Shown: one piece after another, positions 33,496 to 42,575 of the stretch
How positions within the stretch are numbered: position 1 is the first letter of the stretch
Layout of the letters: every line of letters begins with the position of its first letter
Origin: Leptothoe kymatousa TAU-MAC 1615
GTDB lineage: Bacteria > Cyanobacteriota > Cyanobacteriia > Phormidesmidales > Phormidesmidaceae
DNA: 64,000 nt
Assembly: GCF_018739865.1 (NCBI RefSeq)
Contig: NZ_JADOER010000005.1
Coordinates: 127,815-191,814, forward strand
Direction: 5' to 3'
Notes under the pieces: model-generated
Told to the model about the DNA's origin: nothing
Seen by the model: the letters and a program-made list of their open reading frames with translations, nothing else
The model's database searches: none
Made by a program: the position numbers and the translations under genes

Positions 33496-36015
33496 ATGTC
33501 TTCTGTTGTTCTCGATCTAAAATCTGCCATTACCCGCAACCCAAAAGTCGTGACGCCACAGACAACGATTGAAGAGGCAATCGCATATTTAGAAAATCCC
33601 CACAAGCCCGGTCAAGTTCCCCCAGAAAAACTGAATACCTATCGGGTAGATTTTGTCACACGCGAGCTCCACGACGAACTGAGATGGCGCTATCTAGTCG
33701 TGATGACGCCCACCAAAATCCTGGGTGTGCTAACGGTCCAAGACCTGCTTGCCTACAGCCGCCAACGGTCAGCTCAATCCACCATTGCCGATCTTGTTCT
33801 CCAGCCCTTTGCATCCTTGGCGGAGTCGGCGCTCACCGAACTCCATACCCCTCTAAATTTACTGCGGCAACACCGCATGCGGCCCATTGTGATTCTCAAT
33901 GGGCACGATCAGCTAGCAGGGCTGCTCACCTATGAAGAAGTTCATGCTGCTGCCTTGGCGAGCCAAATTCGGCCTGCAACAGCCATGGTGCCTGACCCAG
34001 AATTTTCTGAATCGACATCTAAACCTACCCCCAAGTACCCCAGAAGCCTAATGCAGCGAGAGCAGGTGATGAATAAAATCATCGCTCAAGTGCATTCATC
34101 CTTGGATGTGCAAACTGTGTTAGATACAACGGTGACCGAATTGCACAAGGTGCTGGAATGCGATCGCGTCATTACCTATCGCCTCAACCCAGATCTAACC
34201 GGCAAGGTCATTGCCGAATCGGTAGATCATCCAGAGCGCTCCGTACTCCACAGTGAAGTGCACGACCCCTGCGTCACCCCCGAATGGCTAGAACCCTACC
34301 GCCAAGGGAAAGTTCGCATCGTCAATGACATTTATGAAATGGAACTGACGGTGTGCCACCAGGCGATGCTATCTGGTTTTGGCATTCGCTCTAAGATGAT
34401 GGTGCCCATTGTGGTCAAAGGGGAAATTTGGGGCCTGTTGCTGACCAGCGAACAGGACATCCCACGGCAATGGCAGCCAGAAGAAATCGAATTGGTACGT
34501 CAGCTTGGGGTGCAAGTTGCGATCGCAGTGCAACAAGCCCAGGCCTATGAACGGGCCCAGCTAGAACTAGAAGAACGGCGCAAAGCAGAACAACAACTGC
34601 AAAAAACCCTCGATGTCACCGCCACAAAAACAGGCGCGGAGTTTTTTCCCACATCCGTTAAGTTGCTAGTAGAGTCGTTAGGGGTGGCCCATGCTCTGCT
34701 GACCGAGCGCCATGGGGACAAGCTACGCACCCTAGCATTTATCATCGACAAGTCTCTACAGCCCCCTTTCGAATATCCCATAGCCGGCACCCCCTGCGAA
34801 CCCGTAGTACAAATGGGAAAATTTTACTGTCGAGAGTCTCTTCAAGAATTATTTCCGGAAGATGCCGACTTGGTACAACTAGGTGCAGAAAGCTACCTTG
34901 GGTTTGCCATGCAAGATTCCAAAGGCGAAGTGATCGGCCATTTGTGTGTCCTAGACCGTAAACCACTAGAGCATTCCGAACGGGCAGAAAAGCTGATGAG
35001 AGCCTTTGCCGCCCGTGCCTCAGCTGAACTAGAACGGCAAAAAGCAATTAACGCCATTGAGACCCTAAACCAGGAACTAGAATTTAAAGTAGCCGCCCGC
35101 ACCGCCGACCTAGCAGCCTCCTATCAACAGCTCAAAGACGCCCAGCTACAGCTAGTACAGTCAGAAAAAATGTCGAGCCTCGGCCACCTTGTCGCGGGTG
35201 TGGCCCACGAAATCAACAATCCCGTCAGCTTTATCTATGGCAATTTAGCACCCTGCCTAGAATATGTGGATGATTTATCTCACTTAATCTCTCTCTACCA
35301 AAAACATTACTCCACACCCAATTCAGAAATCACGGACTTTATTAAAACCGCCGACATTTCCTATACACTGCAAGACTTCCCCAAATTGATCGAGTCAATA
35401 CACACTGGCGCCACCCGGATTCAAGCAATCGTACAATCATTGCGGACGTTCTCCCATGCCCAGCAAGAAGGCTATAAAGCCATCAATTTGCACGAAAATC
35501 TTGATAATACGCTCGTAATTTTACAAAATCGCTTAAACGGTCGCGCTGGCACCCCAGCGATTGAAGTAACCAAAAACTATGGCGAACTCCCACTCGTTGA
35601 ATGCTACGGCGGCCTACTAAACCAGGTATTTATGAACCTATTAGTCAATGGCATTGACGCCATCGAACAACGGCAAGAAAAGGAATCACCTGACTACCAT
35701 GGGCGTCTCACCATCACAACAACGGTGCTATCACCAGAGACTATCACCATTGCCATCCAAGACAACGGCATTGGCATGACAACAGAAACAAAGGATAAAA
35801 TCTTTAACCCCTTCTTTACCACGAAGCCCGTAGGCATTGGCACCGGCATGGGCCTATCGATGAGCTACAAGATTGTGACCGATGACCATCACGGCAAAGT
35901 TGATTGTGCTTCAACCCTAGGAGAAGGCACCACCTTTATTGTGGAACTCCCCTGCCAGCACCATAGTCTCATCCAAGAGACCCTACTCTCCGACACAGGC
36001 AACAATACCGAATAA
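33496..36015 (+). CDS. CBS-GAF-GAF sensor histidine kinase with cyanobacteriochrome-like cysteines
   Basis: 839 residues from ATG 33496; the upstream extension to 33394 is not domain-like. Residues 5-165 form a CBS pair (VVTPQTTIEEAI, LGVLTVQDLLAY, RPIVILNGHDQLAGLLTYEE). GAF1 (about 195-365) carries a DPCV motif with Cys259 and a CH motif with Cys287-His288, placed as the second and canonical bilin-binding cysteines of DXCF-type cyanobacteriochromes. GAF2 spans about 380-540. HisKA has His571 in GVAHEINNP, and HATPase has the N box (MNLLVNGIDAI), DNGIGM and GTGMGLSMSY. There is no membrane segment, so it is cytoplasmic. No response regulator is adjacent. Confidence 0.88.
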   Translation: MSSVVLDLKSAITRNPKVVTPQTTIEEAIAYLENPHKPGQVPPEKLNTYRVDFVTRELHDELRWRYLVVMTPTKILGVLTVQDLLAYSRQRSAQSTIADLVLQPFASLAESALTELHTPLNLLRQHRMRPIVILNGHDQLAGLLTYEEVHAAALASQIRPATAMVPDPEFSESTSKPTPKYPRSLMQREQVMNKIIAQVHSSLDVQTVLDTTVTELHKVLECDRVITYRLNPDLTGKVIAESVDHPERSVLHSEVHDPCVTPEWLEPYRQGKVRIVNDIYEMELTVCHQAMLSGFGIRSKMMVPIVVKGEIWGLLLTSEQDIPRQWQPEEIELVRQLGVQVAIAVQQAQAYERAQLELEERRKAEQQLQKTLDVTATKTGAEFFPTSVKLLVESLGVAHALLTERHGDKLRTLAFIIDKSLQPPFEYPIAGTPCEPVVQMGKFYCRESLQELFPEDADLVQLGAESYLGFAMQDSKGEVIGHLCVLDRKPLEHSERAEKLMRAFAARASAELERQKAINAIETLNQELEFKVAARTADLAASYQQLKDAQLQLVQSEKMSSLGHLVAGVAHEINNPVSFIYGNLAPCLEYVDDLSHLISLYQKHYSTPNSEITDFIKTADISYTLQDFPKLIESIHTGATRIQAIVQSLRTFSHAQQEGYKAINLHENLDNTLVILQNRLNGRAGTPAIEVTKNYGELPLVECYGGLLNQVFMNLLVNGIDAIEQRQEKESPDYHGRLTITTTVLSPETITIAIQDNGIGMTTETKDKIFNPFFTTKPVGIGTGMGLSMSYKIVTDDHHGKVDCASTLGEGTTFIVELPCQHHSLIQETLLSDTGNNTE

Positions 36016-36103
36016 GCCATCCGAAACTTTATTCCAGCGGATGAGCTAAGCATTTAAGTAGGATCACCTACTTAAATTTCAGATATCATCGAGGCCCCCT
36101 CTT

Positions 36104-36156
36104 CCAAATTCTGGGGGAAGCCAGACTCAAAGCCCCCAGAATTGGGGGTTTGGGGG
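36104..36156. repeat. Intergenic palindromic repeat (CCCCCAGAATTGGGGG type)
   Basis: CCAAATTCTGGGGG at 36104-36117 is complementary to CCCCCAGAATTGG at 36133-36145 with one bulged base; a G-rich GGGTTTGGGGGC tail follows. This is a frequent cyanobacterial intergenic repeat. The kinase and HAD genes converge here, so it may also stop transcription. Confidence 0.6.
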
Positions 36157-36255
36157 CAGAACCCAAGTAGCTTAAAAACTCGTTTATATCCTACAAAAGA
36201 TTGAGTTCACCTACTAAGTAGGGGCAATCCCTTGGCCGTCAATGAGCCCGCCTGT

Positions 36256-36972
36256 TTAAGCAGCATTCGGTCCCGGTTCAAACCGGGGGGCAATCCAATC
36301 AAAATCAATTTCGTTGAGATAATCCACCGCCCACGTCGCACAGCGCTGAATCATGTGATACGGATAGATCTGTGCCACCCCGACCACCGGAATCCCTGCG
36401 GACTTGGCCGCCGCAATGCCGGCAAAGGAGGCCTCTACTGCTAAACAATTTTCTGGGGCGATGCTCAAGTCTGGATTCTGGAGATTAAGCTGATCAATGG
36501 CGGCTAAATAGCTATCGGGGGCTGGTTTACTAGCCGCCACCGTCATATCACTCGCCGAAACCACCAATGCAAACTGCTCTGACAATTTAGCCGTATCTAA
36601 AACTCGCTCAACATCCAATCGCTGGGCACCAGTCACAATGGCCGTAGCATATTGCTTCACCCGCACTCGATATAGCAGATCGTCTAGCCCCGCATAGAGG
36701 GCGAGCTTGGATTGGGCTTCGAGCCATGCACCATAGGCAACTGACTTTTTCCGCAATAGATCATTCAAATAGCTATCTTTAACAAAGCGACCCCGCTGCT
36801 GCAAAATCGCCGTCAGACGGGCGCGATCGCTACCGCCAAGACAGACTTCGTTATATTCCGCCGGATCAAACCGCAGATTTTCAGCCAATAGCAAATCTGC
36901 AATGAGATGGGGGTGAATCTCATCGTCGTTAATGATGACGCCGTGGAATCCAAAGAATACTGCCTTAAGCAT
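36256..36972 (-). CDS. HAD-superfamily protein lacking the usual nucleophile
   Basis: 238 residues from ATG 36972 (MLKAVFFGFHGVIINDDEIH); the extension to 37086 is not conserved-looking. The rest fits HAD phosphatases of the beta-phosphoglucomutase type: IVTGAQRLDVERVL (motif II region), SKPAPDSYL (motif III Lys) and CLAVEASFAGIAAAKSAGIP (motif IV region). The motif I, usually DxDG or DFNG, reads GFHG: the nucleophile Asp is Gly and the acid/base position is His. In motif IV the usual acidic ED is replaced by EA. Phosphatase activity is therefore doubtful; the protein may bind ligand without catalysis. Confidence 0.85.
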   Translation of the reverse strand: MLKAVFFGFHGVIINDDEIHPHLIADLLLAENLRFDPAEYNEVCLGGSDRARLTAILQQRGRFVKDSYLNDLLRKKSVAYGAWLEAQSKLALYAGLDDLLYRVRVKQYATAIVTGAQRLDVERVLDTAKLSEQFALVVSASDMTVAASKPAPDSYLAAIDQLNLQNPDLSIAPENCLAVEASFAGIAAAKSAGIPVVGVAQIYPYHMIQRCATWAVDYLNEIDFDWIAPRFEPGPNAA

Positions 36973-37200
36973 GGTGCCAAATAACGAGAGTAGAAGTCGG
37001 TATATCCCCCTTAAAAAAGAGGAGTGTGGTGTCTTACAAATGACAACACGCAAACATTCGTGAAAACGTCCGTAGTTCAGACACACACTTTGTCAATAAC
37101 GCCTTAGTATTAAATATTACCCCTTTAGGAATTCGAGAAATCGTAAATTCTCCAGGGGGTAGGCACTCATAAGTCTGGTTCATCCATCAGGTTTGTAACT

Positions 37201-37638
37201 ATGCATCTGCTTTCTGAAAAAAGCCTCATTAGCGAGACGTCCATCCCTGTCATTTTGCAGTGGTGGCAGCGACGGAAACGTCGGGCTACCTCAGGGGACG
37301 TGCTCAGTAACCCGGTAGTGAAAGATGTCGACTCTAAGTATCTAGACAAATATCAACGGCTAATGAACGTATATGCCGTTGTGAAGTCGGGGGGGGCGGC
37401 GGCCCAAATTCAAGCGGCTCACGACCATTGGGATCGTGAACGTGAGGCCATTGACCAACGCATGGGTCAAATTAACAACCAACCCGAAACCAACGACGAA
37501 TATCTACAACTGTTGCAAGAAGCCCAAGAGCTAGAACGCTCCGCTCGCTGGCGCATCAATAACCTGCAAGATATTCAACCTGAAGAGGAAAGCGCTGTGC
37601 GCGAATATCTGCCCCAGATCGAAGATGTTTTGGTTTAG
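37201..37638 (+). CDS. Conserved-looking hypothetical protein
   Basis: 145 residues from ATG 37201. The N-terminus contains WWQRRKRR; the remainder is helical, polar and acidic (DHWDREREAIDQRMGQINNQ, EAQELERSARWRINNL). No membrane segment or known motif is found. It has the codon character of the neighbouring core genes. It stands alone 75 nt before the carotenoid-isomerase-like gene on the same strand and may share its transcript. The function is unknown. Confidence 0.65.
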   Translation: MHLLSEKSLISETSIPVILQWWQRRKRRATSGDVLSNPVVKDVDSKYLDKYQRLMNVYAVVKSGGAAAQIQAAHDHWDREREAIDQRMGQINNQPETNDEYLQLLQEAQELERSARWRINNLQDIQPEEESAVREYLPQIEDVLV

Positions 37639-37713
37639 GCACTGAGCCAAGATTTTTCGGTCAGGGTTGGGCTAGAACTCTAAAATAAGGGCTGTCTATT
37701 CTCAGATGGTCCT

Positions 37714-39243
37714 ATGGATTCCTATGACGTTGTAGTAATTGGGAGCGGCATTGGTGGTTTGGTGGCTGCAGGGCTACTGGCCCGCTATGGTCGCCGGGTT
37801 TTGGTGTGCGAAAGCCACAGCCTCCCCGGTGGTGCGGCCCATGCCTTTCAGCGCCAAGGTTTCACGTTCGATTCTGGCCCTTCGTTTTATTGCGGCCTCG
37901 CCGATCCCACCTCCTGCAATCCCCTACGGGAGGTGCTCCATGCCCTAGGGGAGTCCGTTGAAGCCATCCCCTACGATCCCCTAGGACACTACCATTTTCC
38001 CGACAGAACCCTGGCAATTTATGGCGATGCAGAACGCTATCAGGCGTCGTTAGCCGAATTTAGCCCCCAAGCGGCCCAGGAGCTCAAGGCATTAACTCAA
38101 AAAATGCTGGCAATTTATCGCCCCCTCGGGTCTATTCCCACCCTGGCACTGCGGGCGGATGGCTGGCTATTGCCCACATTGCTACAACGTTTTCCGAAAG
38201 CCATGGTGCAGCTACTGCCCCAACTGCGGGGCCTGGGCCGCTCCATGGGAGATTTTGTGGATGCCACGGTTCAAGATCCGTGGCTGCGTCAATTGATTGA
38301 CCTAGAGTGCTTTTTGTTGTCTGGGATGAAGGCCCACCAAACCGTGGCACCGGAAATGGCCTTTATGTTTGGCGAGCGCTCAGAATCGGTGATTGACTAT
38401 CCCATCGGTGGCAGCGGTGCCATTGTGGACGCCTTAGTGCGGGGACTCAAACGCTGGGGCGGCCAGCTACGCCTGGGCACCCACGTAGAAAAAATTTGGG
38501 TAGACGGTGGCATGGCAAAGGGCGTACGCCTCAAAAATGGTGAGCGGATCCAGGCGGCGAAAGTTATTTCCAATGCCACCCTGTGGGATACCTGCAACCA
38601 TTTGCTGAGGGCTGAAGATTTACCAGCTAGCTATGGGCAACAGGCCTTGAAAACGCCCGCCGTGGATAGCTTTATGCACCTACACCTGGGTATTCGCTCC
38701 GAGGGCTTAGAAAATCTCACCATTCACCATGTGGTGGTGAACGATCAAAATCAAGACATTACGACGCCGGGCAATACCTGCATGATTTCCATTCCGTCGG
38801 TGTTGGATCCATCCCTGGCACCGGACGGACACCATGTGATCCACACCTACACCCTGGAACCCTGGGCAGGATGGCAGCGGGATGCAGGGTATGGGGCCAA
38901 GAAAGAGGCCAAGGTACAGCCACTGATACGAGCTTTGCAAAGGGTGATTCCAGATATTTGCGATCGCATCACCCTCAAACTCATCGGCACCCCACTCACC
39001 CACCAACGTTTTCTGCGGCGCCACCAGGGCACCTACGGGCCAGCCATTGCCGCTGGCCAAGGCCTGTTTCCAGGCTGTAAAACACCGATCAAAGGTCTGT
39101 ACCGAGTGGGCGACAGCACCCTGCCAGGCATTGGCGTCCCAGCCGTGGCCGCCTCTGGCATTTTATGTGCCAACAGTTTGGTCAGCCCCAGGGAAACAGC
39201 CGCCCTGTTGGATCTACAAACTCACACCGGAACACAACACTAG
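37714..39243 (+). CDS. CrtISO/phytoene-desaturase-like FAD oxidoreductase
   Basis: 509 residues. VVIGSGIGGLVAAGLLARYG is the FAD-binding motif, followed by VCESHSLPGGAAHAF; the C-terminal YRVGDSTLPGIGVPAVAASG is the second FAD contact of the carotenoid isomerase/desaturase family. Such enzymes isomerise or desaturate carotenoids, or act on related polyenes. It is shorter and more divergent than I expect of the main CrtH isomerase, so it may be a paralogue with another substrate. No transmembrane segment. It precedes the TRAP permease genes but is separated by 84 nt. Confidence 0.85.
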   Translation: MDSYDVVVIGSGIGGLVAAGLLARYGRRVLVCESHSLPGGAAHAFQRQGFTFDSGPSFYCGLADPTSCNPLREVLHALGESVEAIPYDPLGHYHFPDRTLAIYGDAERYQASLAEFSPQAAQELKALTQKMLAIYRPLGSIPTLALRADGWLLPTLLQRFPKAMVQLLPQLRGLGRSMGDFVDATVQDPWLRQLIDLECFLLSGMKAHQTVAPEMAFMFGERSESVIDYPIGGSGAIVDALVRGLKRWGGQLRLGTHVEKIWVDGGMAKGVRLKNGERIQAAKVISNATLWDTCNHLLRAEDLPASYGQQALKTPAVDSFMHLHLGIRSEGLENLTIHHVVVNDQNQDITTPGNTCMISIPSVLDPSLAPDGHHVIHTYTLEPWAGWQRDAGYGAKKEAKVQPLIRALQRVIPDICDRITLKLIGTPLTHQRFLRRHQGTYGPAIAAGQGLFPGCKTPIKGLYRVGDSTLPGIGVPAVAASGILCANSLVSPRETAALLDLQTHTGTQH

Positions 39244-39327
39244 AGAAACATTGCAAATTGTGCGATCCCAAAGGAATCCCATACCTGCAAAGGATAAAAT
39301 ACCTCGGTAGAAAATTGGCAATATCCA

Positions 39328-39897
39328 TTGCAGTCCTTACTCTCCATCGCCCGTAGGATCGATGCCTTTACCCACCAAGTCGGGAAATTTGCCTACTGGC
39401 TGGTGCTAGCCATGATTGGTGTGGGTACCTGGAACGTCATCGGTCGCTACCTCGGCAACATCGTGGGGCAAAACCTCAGCTCCAATGCCCTGATCGAAGC
39501 CCAGTGGTATCTCTTCGATGTGGTCTTTCTCTTGGGGGCCGCCTACACCCTACAGCAGGGCGGCCATGTGCGCGTTGACGTCTTTTATGACCGCTGGTCG
39601 CGCCGGCAGAAAGCCCTTGCCGACTTCATTGGCACCGTCTTATTTCTCATTCCCTTTTCCGCCCTGGTGCTCTATTTCTCCTGGGGCGCTGTGATCAAAT
39701 CCTGGCAGATTTGGGAAATGTCGCCAGACCCCAACGGCCTCCCCCGATATCCCATCAAAGCGATGATTTTGGTGAGCTTTGGCCTGTTAATTTTGCAAGG
39801 GATTTCCGAGGCAATTAAAAACTGGGCAATTTTTTCAGGGCACCTGCCCAGCCCAGAGGACCACCGCCTAAACCAGGAGGCTACCGATGCTGATTGA
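39328..39897 (+). CDS. TRAP transporter small permease (DctQ type)
   Basis: 189 residues with four membrane helices (about 20-40, 52-75 with QWYLFDVVFLLGAAYTLQQG, 95-117, 136-152). The HVRVDVFYDRW motif after helix 2 is typical of DctQ. The first possible start is TTG 39328; an in-frame stop lies just upstream and no earlier ATG exists. The gene overlaps the large permease by 11 nt. TRAP transporters import organic acids with a sodium gradient and need a periplasmic binding protein, which is not encoded nearby. Confidence 0.88.
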   Translation: MQSLLSIARRIDAFTHQVGKFAYWLVLAMIGVGTWNVIGRYLGNIVGQNLSSNALIEAQWYLFDVVFLLGAAYTLQQGGHVRVDVFYDRWSRRQKALADFIGTVLFLIPFSALVLYFSWGAVIKSWQIWEMSPDPNGLPRYPIKAMILVSFGLLILQGISEAIKNWAIFSGHLPSPEDHRLNQEATDAD

Positions 39898-41218
39898 TTG
39901 GTTAGGTCCGCTCATGTTTGCGGGTGCCCTGGTACTCCTATCCCTAGGGTATCCAGTCGCCTTTTCCCTAGGCGGGGTGGCCATTTTATTTGGCATGGTT
40001 GGCATTGCCTTGGATGTGTTTGACCCCATTTTCATGACCGCCATGCCCCAGCGCATCTTTGGCATCATGAATAACTTCACCCTGTTAGCCATCCCCTATT
40101 TCATTTTTATGGGGGCCATGTTAGAGAAATCTGGCATTGCCGAAAATCTCCTGGAAACCATGGGCAGTCTCTTTGGCAGGCTCCGGGGTGGTTTAGCGAT
40201 CGCAGTCGTCGTCGTCGGAGCATTACTGGCAGCCACCACCGGAGTCGTAGCTGCCACCGTGGTCACCATGGGCCTCATCTCCCTACCCACCATGCTGCGC
40301 TACGGGTACAACAAAGACGTAGCCACCGGGGTGATTGCCGCCTCGGGCACCCTGGGGCAAATTATCCCGCCCAGCATTGTCCTGGTGGTGTTGGCAGACC
40401 AGCTCGGGGTTTCCGTTGGCGATTTATTTTTAGGCTCTTTTATTCCTGGGCTGCTGATGGCCGGGGCCTTTGTCGTCCATGTGGCGATCATGGCTTTTTT
40501 CCGCCCCGATCTACTCCCCGCCCTGCCCCCGGAGCTCTTAAAAACACGGGGCAAAGCGCTGGCCCTGAAAGTGATCAAAGTCATGGTGCCGCCCCTGGTA
40601 CTCATTTTGTTAGTCCTCGGCAGCATTTTCTTTGGTGTGGCCACCCCCACAGAAGCCGGTGCCCTCGGTGCCGTTGGCGCCATAGTGCTAGCCGCATTCA
40701 ACCGGCAGCTCTCCCTACGCAGCCTGCAGGAAGTCTGCGACAGCACCCTAAAAACCACCACCATGGTGATTTTTATTCTGTTGGGCTCCACCGCCTTTAG
40801 CCTAGTCTTCCGAGGGTTACGGGGCGACAGCTTTATTTTCGACGTGCTCACCAACTTGCCTGGGGGCACCTTTGGCTTTTTAGTGGTCAGCATGCTGACG
40901 GTCTTTTTCCTCGGGTTCTTTATCGACTTCTTCGAAATTGCCTTTATCGTCATTCCCCTGTTTGCCCCGGTGGCCCAAGAGCTGGGCTTAGACCTCGTGT
41001 GGTACGGCGTAATTATTGGGGCTAATATGCAAACCTCATTTTTGACTCCCCCATTTGGGTTTGCCCTGTTTTATCTCAGGGGTGTTGCCCCCAAAGAAGT
41101 CTCCACGGGCAATATCTATCGGGGTGCCGTGCCATTTATTGCCCTACAGCTGCTAGTGCTCGTGGCGATTATCGCGTTTCCTGGGTTAGTCAATTGGCTC
41201 CCCTCGTTAAGCGGTTAA
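39887..41218 (+). CDS. TRAP transporter large permease (DctM type)
   Basis: 443 residues, 12 or so membrane helices. Typical DctM segments are PYFIFMGAMLEKSGIAENLL, AATTGVVAATVVTMGLISLP, ASGTLGQIIPPSIVLVVLAD and the C-terminal NMQTSFLTPPFGFALFYLRG. This is the channel-forming subunit that moves substrate with sodium. Translation is coupled to the small permease by an 11-nt overlap. The substrate is unknown because the binding protein is missing; in other cyanobacteria similar permeases have been tied to glutamate or other organic anions. Confidence 0.92.
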   Translation: MLIDWLGPLMFAGALVLLSLGYPVAFSLGGVAILFGMVGIALDVFDPIFMTAMPQRIFGIMNNFTLLAIPYFIFMGAMLEKSGIAENLLETMGSLFGRLRGGLAIAVVVVGALLAATTGVVAATVVTMGLISLPTMLRYGYNKDVATGVIAASGTLGQIIPPSIVLVVLADQLGVSVGDLFLGSFIPGLLMAGAFVVHVAIMAFFRPDLLPALPPELLKTRGKALALKVIKVMVPPLVLILLVLGSIFFGVATPTEAGALGAVGAIVLAAFNRQLSLRSLQEVCDSTLKTTTMVIFILLGSTAFSLVFRGLRGDSFIFDVLTNLPGGTFGFLVVSMLTVFFLGFFIDFFEIAFIVIPLFAPVAQELGLDLVWYGVIIGANMQTSFLTPPFGFALFYLRGVAPKEVSTGNIYRGAVPFIALQLLVLVAIIAFPGLVNWLPSLSG

Positions 41219-41389
41219 GGCCCAGGCCGCATCGGCCCGTTGCAATGGTAAAGAAGATCTAAAATGCGCGTATCTCGGCATAAGTCTGCTGTATGAGGGA
41301 TAGATAGGATAGATAACTGTGGAGTGTATCAACCCCAGTTGGGTTAGTTGGTACCCCTGTGTGTTGTTTCAGTGCCTTGGGAAGTGTCT

Positions 41390-42556
41390 ATGAACAATTC
41401 AATGGTGGGACGACGGGTTCTTTGGCTACAGGTCTTTGGCCTGGCAGCAGTGCAGGGTGCGATCGCACTTACCTGGATTATTTACAACCTATACCTGGAA
41501 GATTTGCTAGTCACCCTGGGCTTTTCCGCCGCCCTGGCCACCACATTGTTGGTGATTGAAAACGCCATGGGGGCAGTGATGGAACCCCTGATGGGTAACT
41601 TTTCCGACCAGCGACAACATTGGGTGGGTAGCCGATTTCCCCAAGTTGCCCTGGGCATGATTCTGGCTGCATTATTTTTCCTAGGCATTCCCCTAATATT
41701 TTTTGTAGGCTCATCGGTCAGCGCCCTGCTGCCTGCCACCATGGTGGCCTGGGCCTTAGCCATGACTGTCTTCCGCAGCCCGGCCCTCTCGCTTTTGGGT
41801 CGCTATGCCTTTGAATCGGATTTACCCCAAGCGGCCAGTGTGTTAACCATGGTCGGGGGCGTTACCGGGGCCATGGCCCCCCTGGCTGGTGATTTTATTT
41901 TGAGTTTAGGACCCCTAGCCGCGTTTTCCATTGGCACCACCGTGTTGTTGTTAGCGGCGCTTGTACTACGCCAGGTCCATCCCAATCAAACGGTTGCAAA
42001 CTCAGCCACAGCGGCTAGAAGCCCTGCCCCCATCCCCTGGGCCAATCTTCCCTGGATTGTGGGCACCGGCGCAGGGGTGGCCCTGGGCTTGCGTTTGCTG
42101 TTGCAGAACTTTCCCTCGGCTGTGGCTGCCACCGGGTTTAGCCAGCCGAAGCTGATTATGGCGGCATTATTTATCACGGTGGCCCTGAGTGCGTTGCCCT
42201 GTGGGCAGATCGCCACGCGCTTAGGCAATCGGAAGACGATGCTGCTGGGGCTCGGGGGAATGGTAGTCGCCGCAGGCATCACTAATATTTTGCCAACACC
42301 GGGCATGGCTATTTTTGTTGCGATCGCCATCGGCATTGCCTTTAGCCTGATCGGCAACGGCACCCTGCCCTACGCCCTATCCATGGTGCCCCCCAATAAG
42401 GCGGGCTTAGGTACCGGACTCTACTTTAGCGGTGGTGCCATCGCCATGAGCTTGCTCGGTAGCCTCGGGAAAAACCTCACCATGGGCCCAGCCCTGGCCG
42501 TGGCCGCCATCGGCTTTGTCGGCGCCGCAGGCTGTGTCCTAGCGAAGCGTCCCTAG
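41390..42556 (+). CDS. MFS transporter
   Basis: 388 residues from ATG 41390 (MNNSMVGRRVLWLQ); the 14-residue upstream extension is not membrane-like. About 12 helices are visible. The MFS loop appears as MGNFSDQRQHWVGSRFP between helices 2 and 3, and a weaker copy as QIATRLGNRKTMLLG in the second half. The pattern is closest to sugar/SLC45-like or drug-exporter-like members but the substrate cannot be inferred. The gene is monocistronic, converging with obgE 20 nt away. Confidence 0.85.
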   Translation: MNNSMVGRRVLWLQVFGLAAVQGAIALTWIIYNLYLEDLLVTLGFSAALATTLLVIENAMGAVMEPLMGNFSDQRQHWVGSRFPQVALGMILAALFFLGIPLIFFVGSSVSALLPATMVAWALAMTVFRSPALSLLGRYAFESDLPQAASVLTMVGGVTGAMAPLAGDFILSLGPLAAFSIGTTVLLLAALVLRQVHPNQTVANSATAARSPAPIPWANLPWIVGTGAGVALGLRLLLQNFPSAVAATGFSQPKLIMAALFITVALSALPCGQIATRLGNRKTMLLGLGGMVVAAGITNILPTPGMAIFVAIAIGIAFSLIGNGTLPYALSMVPPNKAGLGTGLYFSGGAIAMSLLGSLGKNLTMGPALAVAAIGFVGAAGCVLAKRP

Positions 42557-42575
42557 CAAGGCTGGCGAAAACTGC

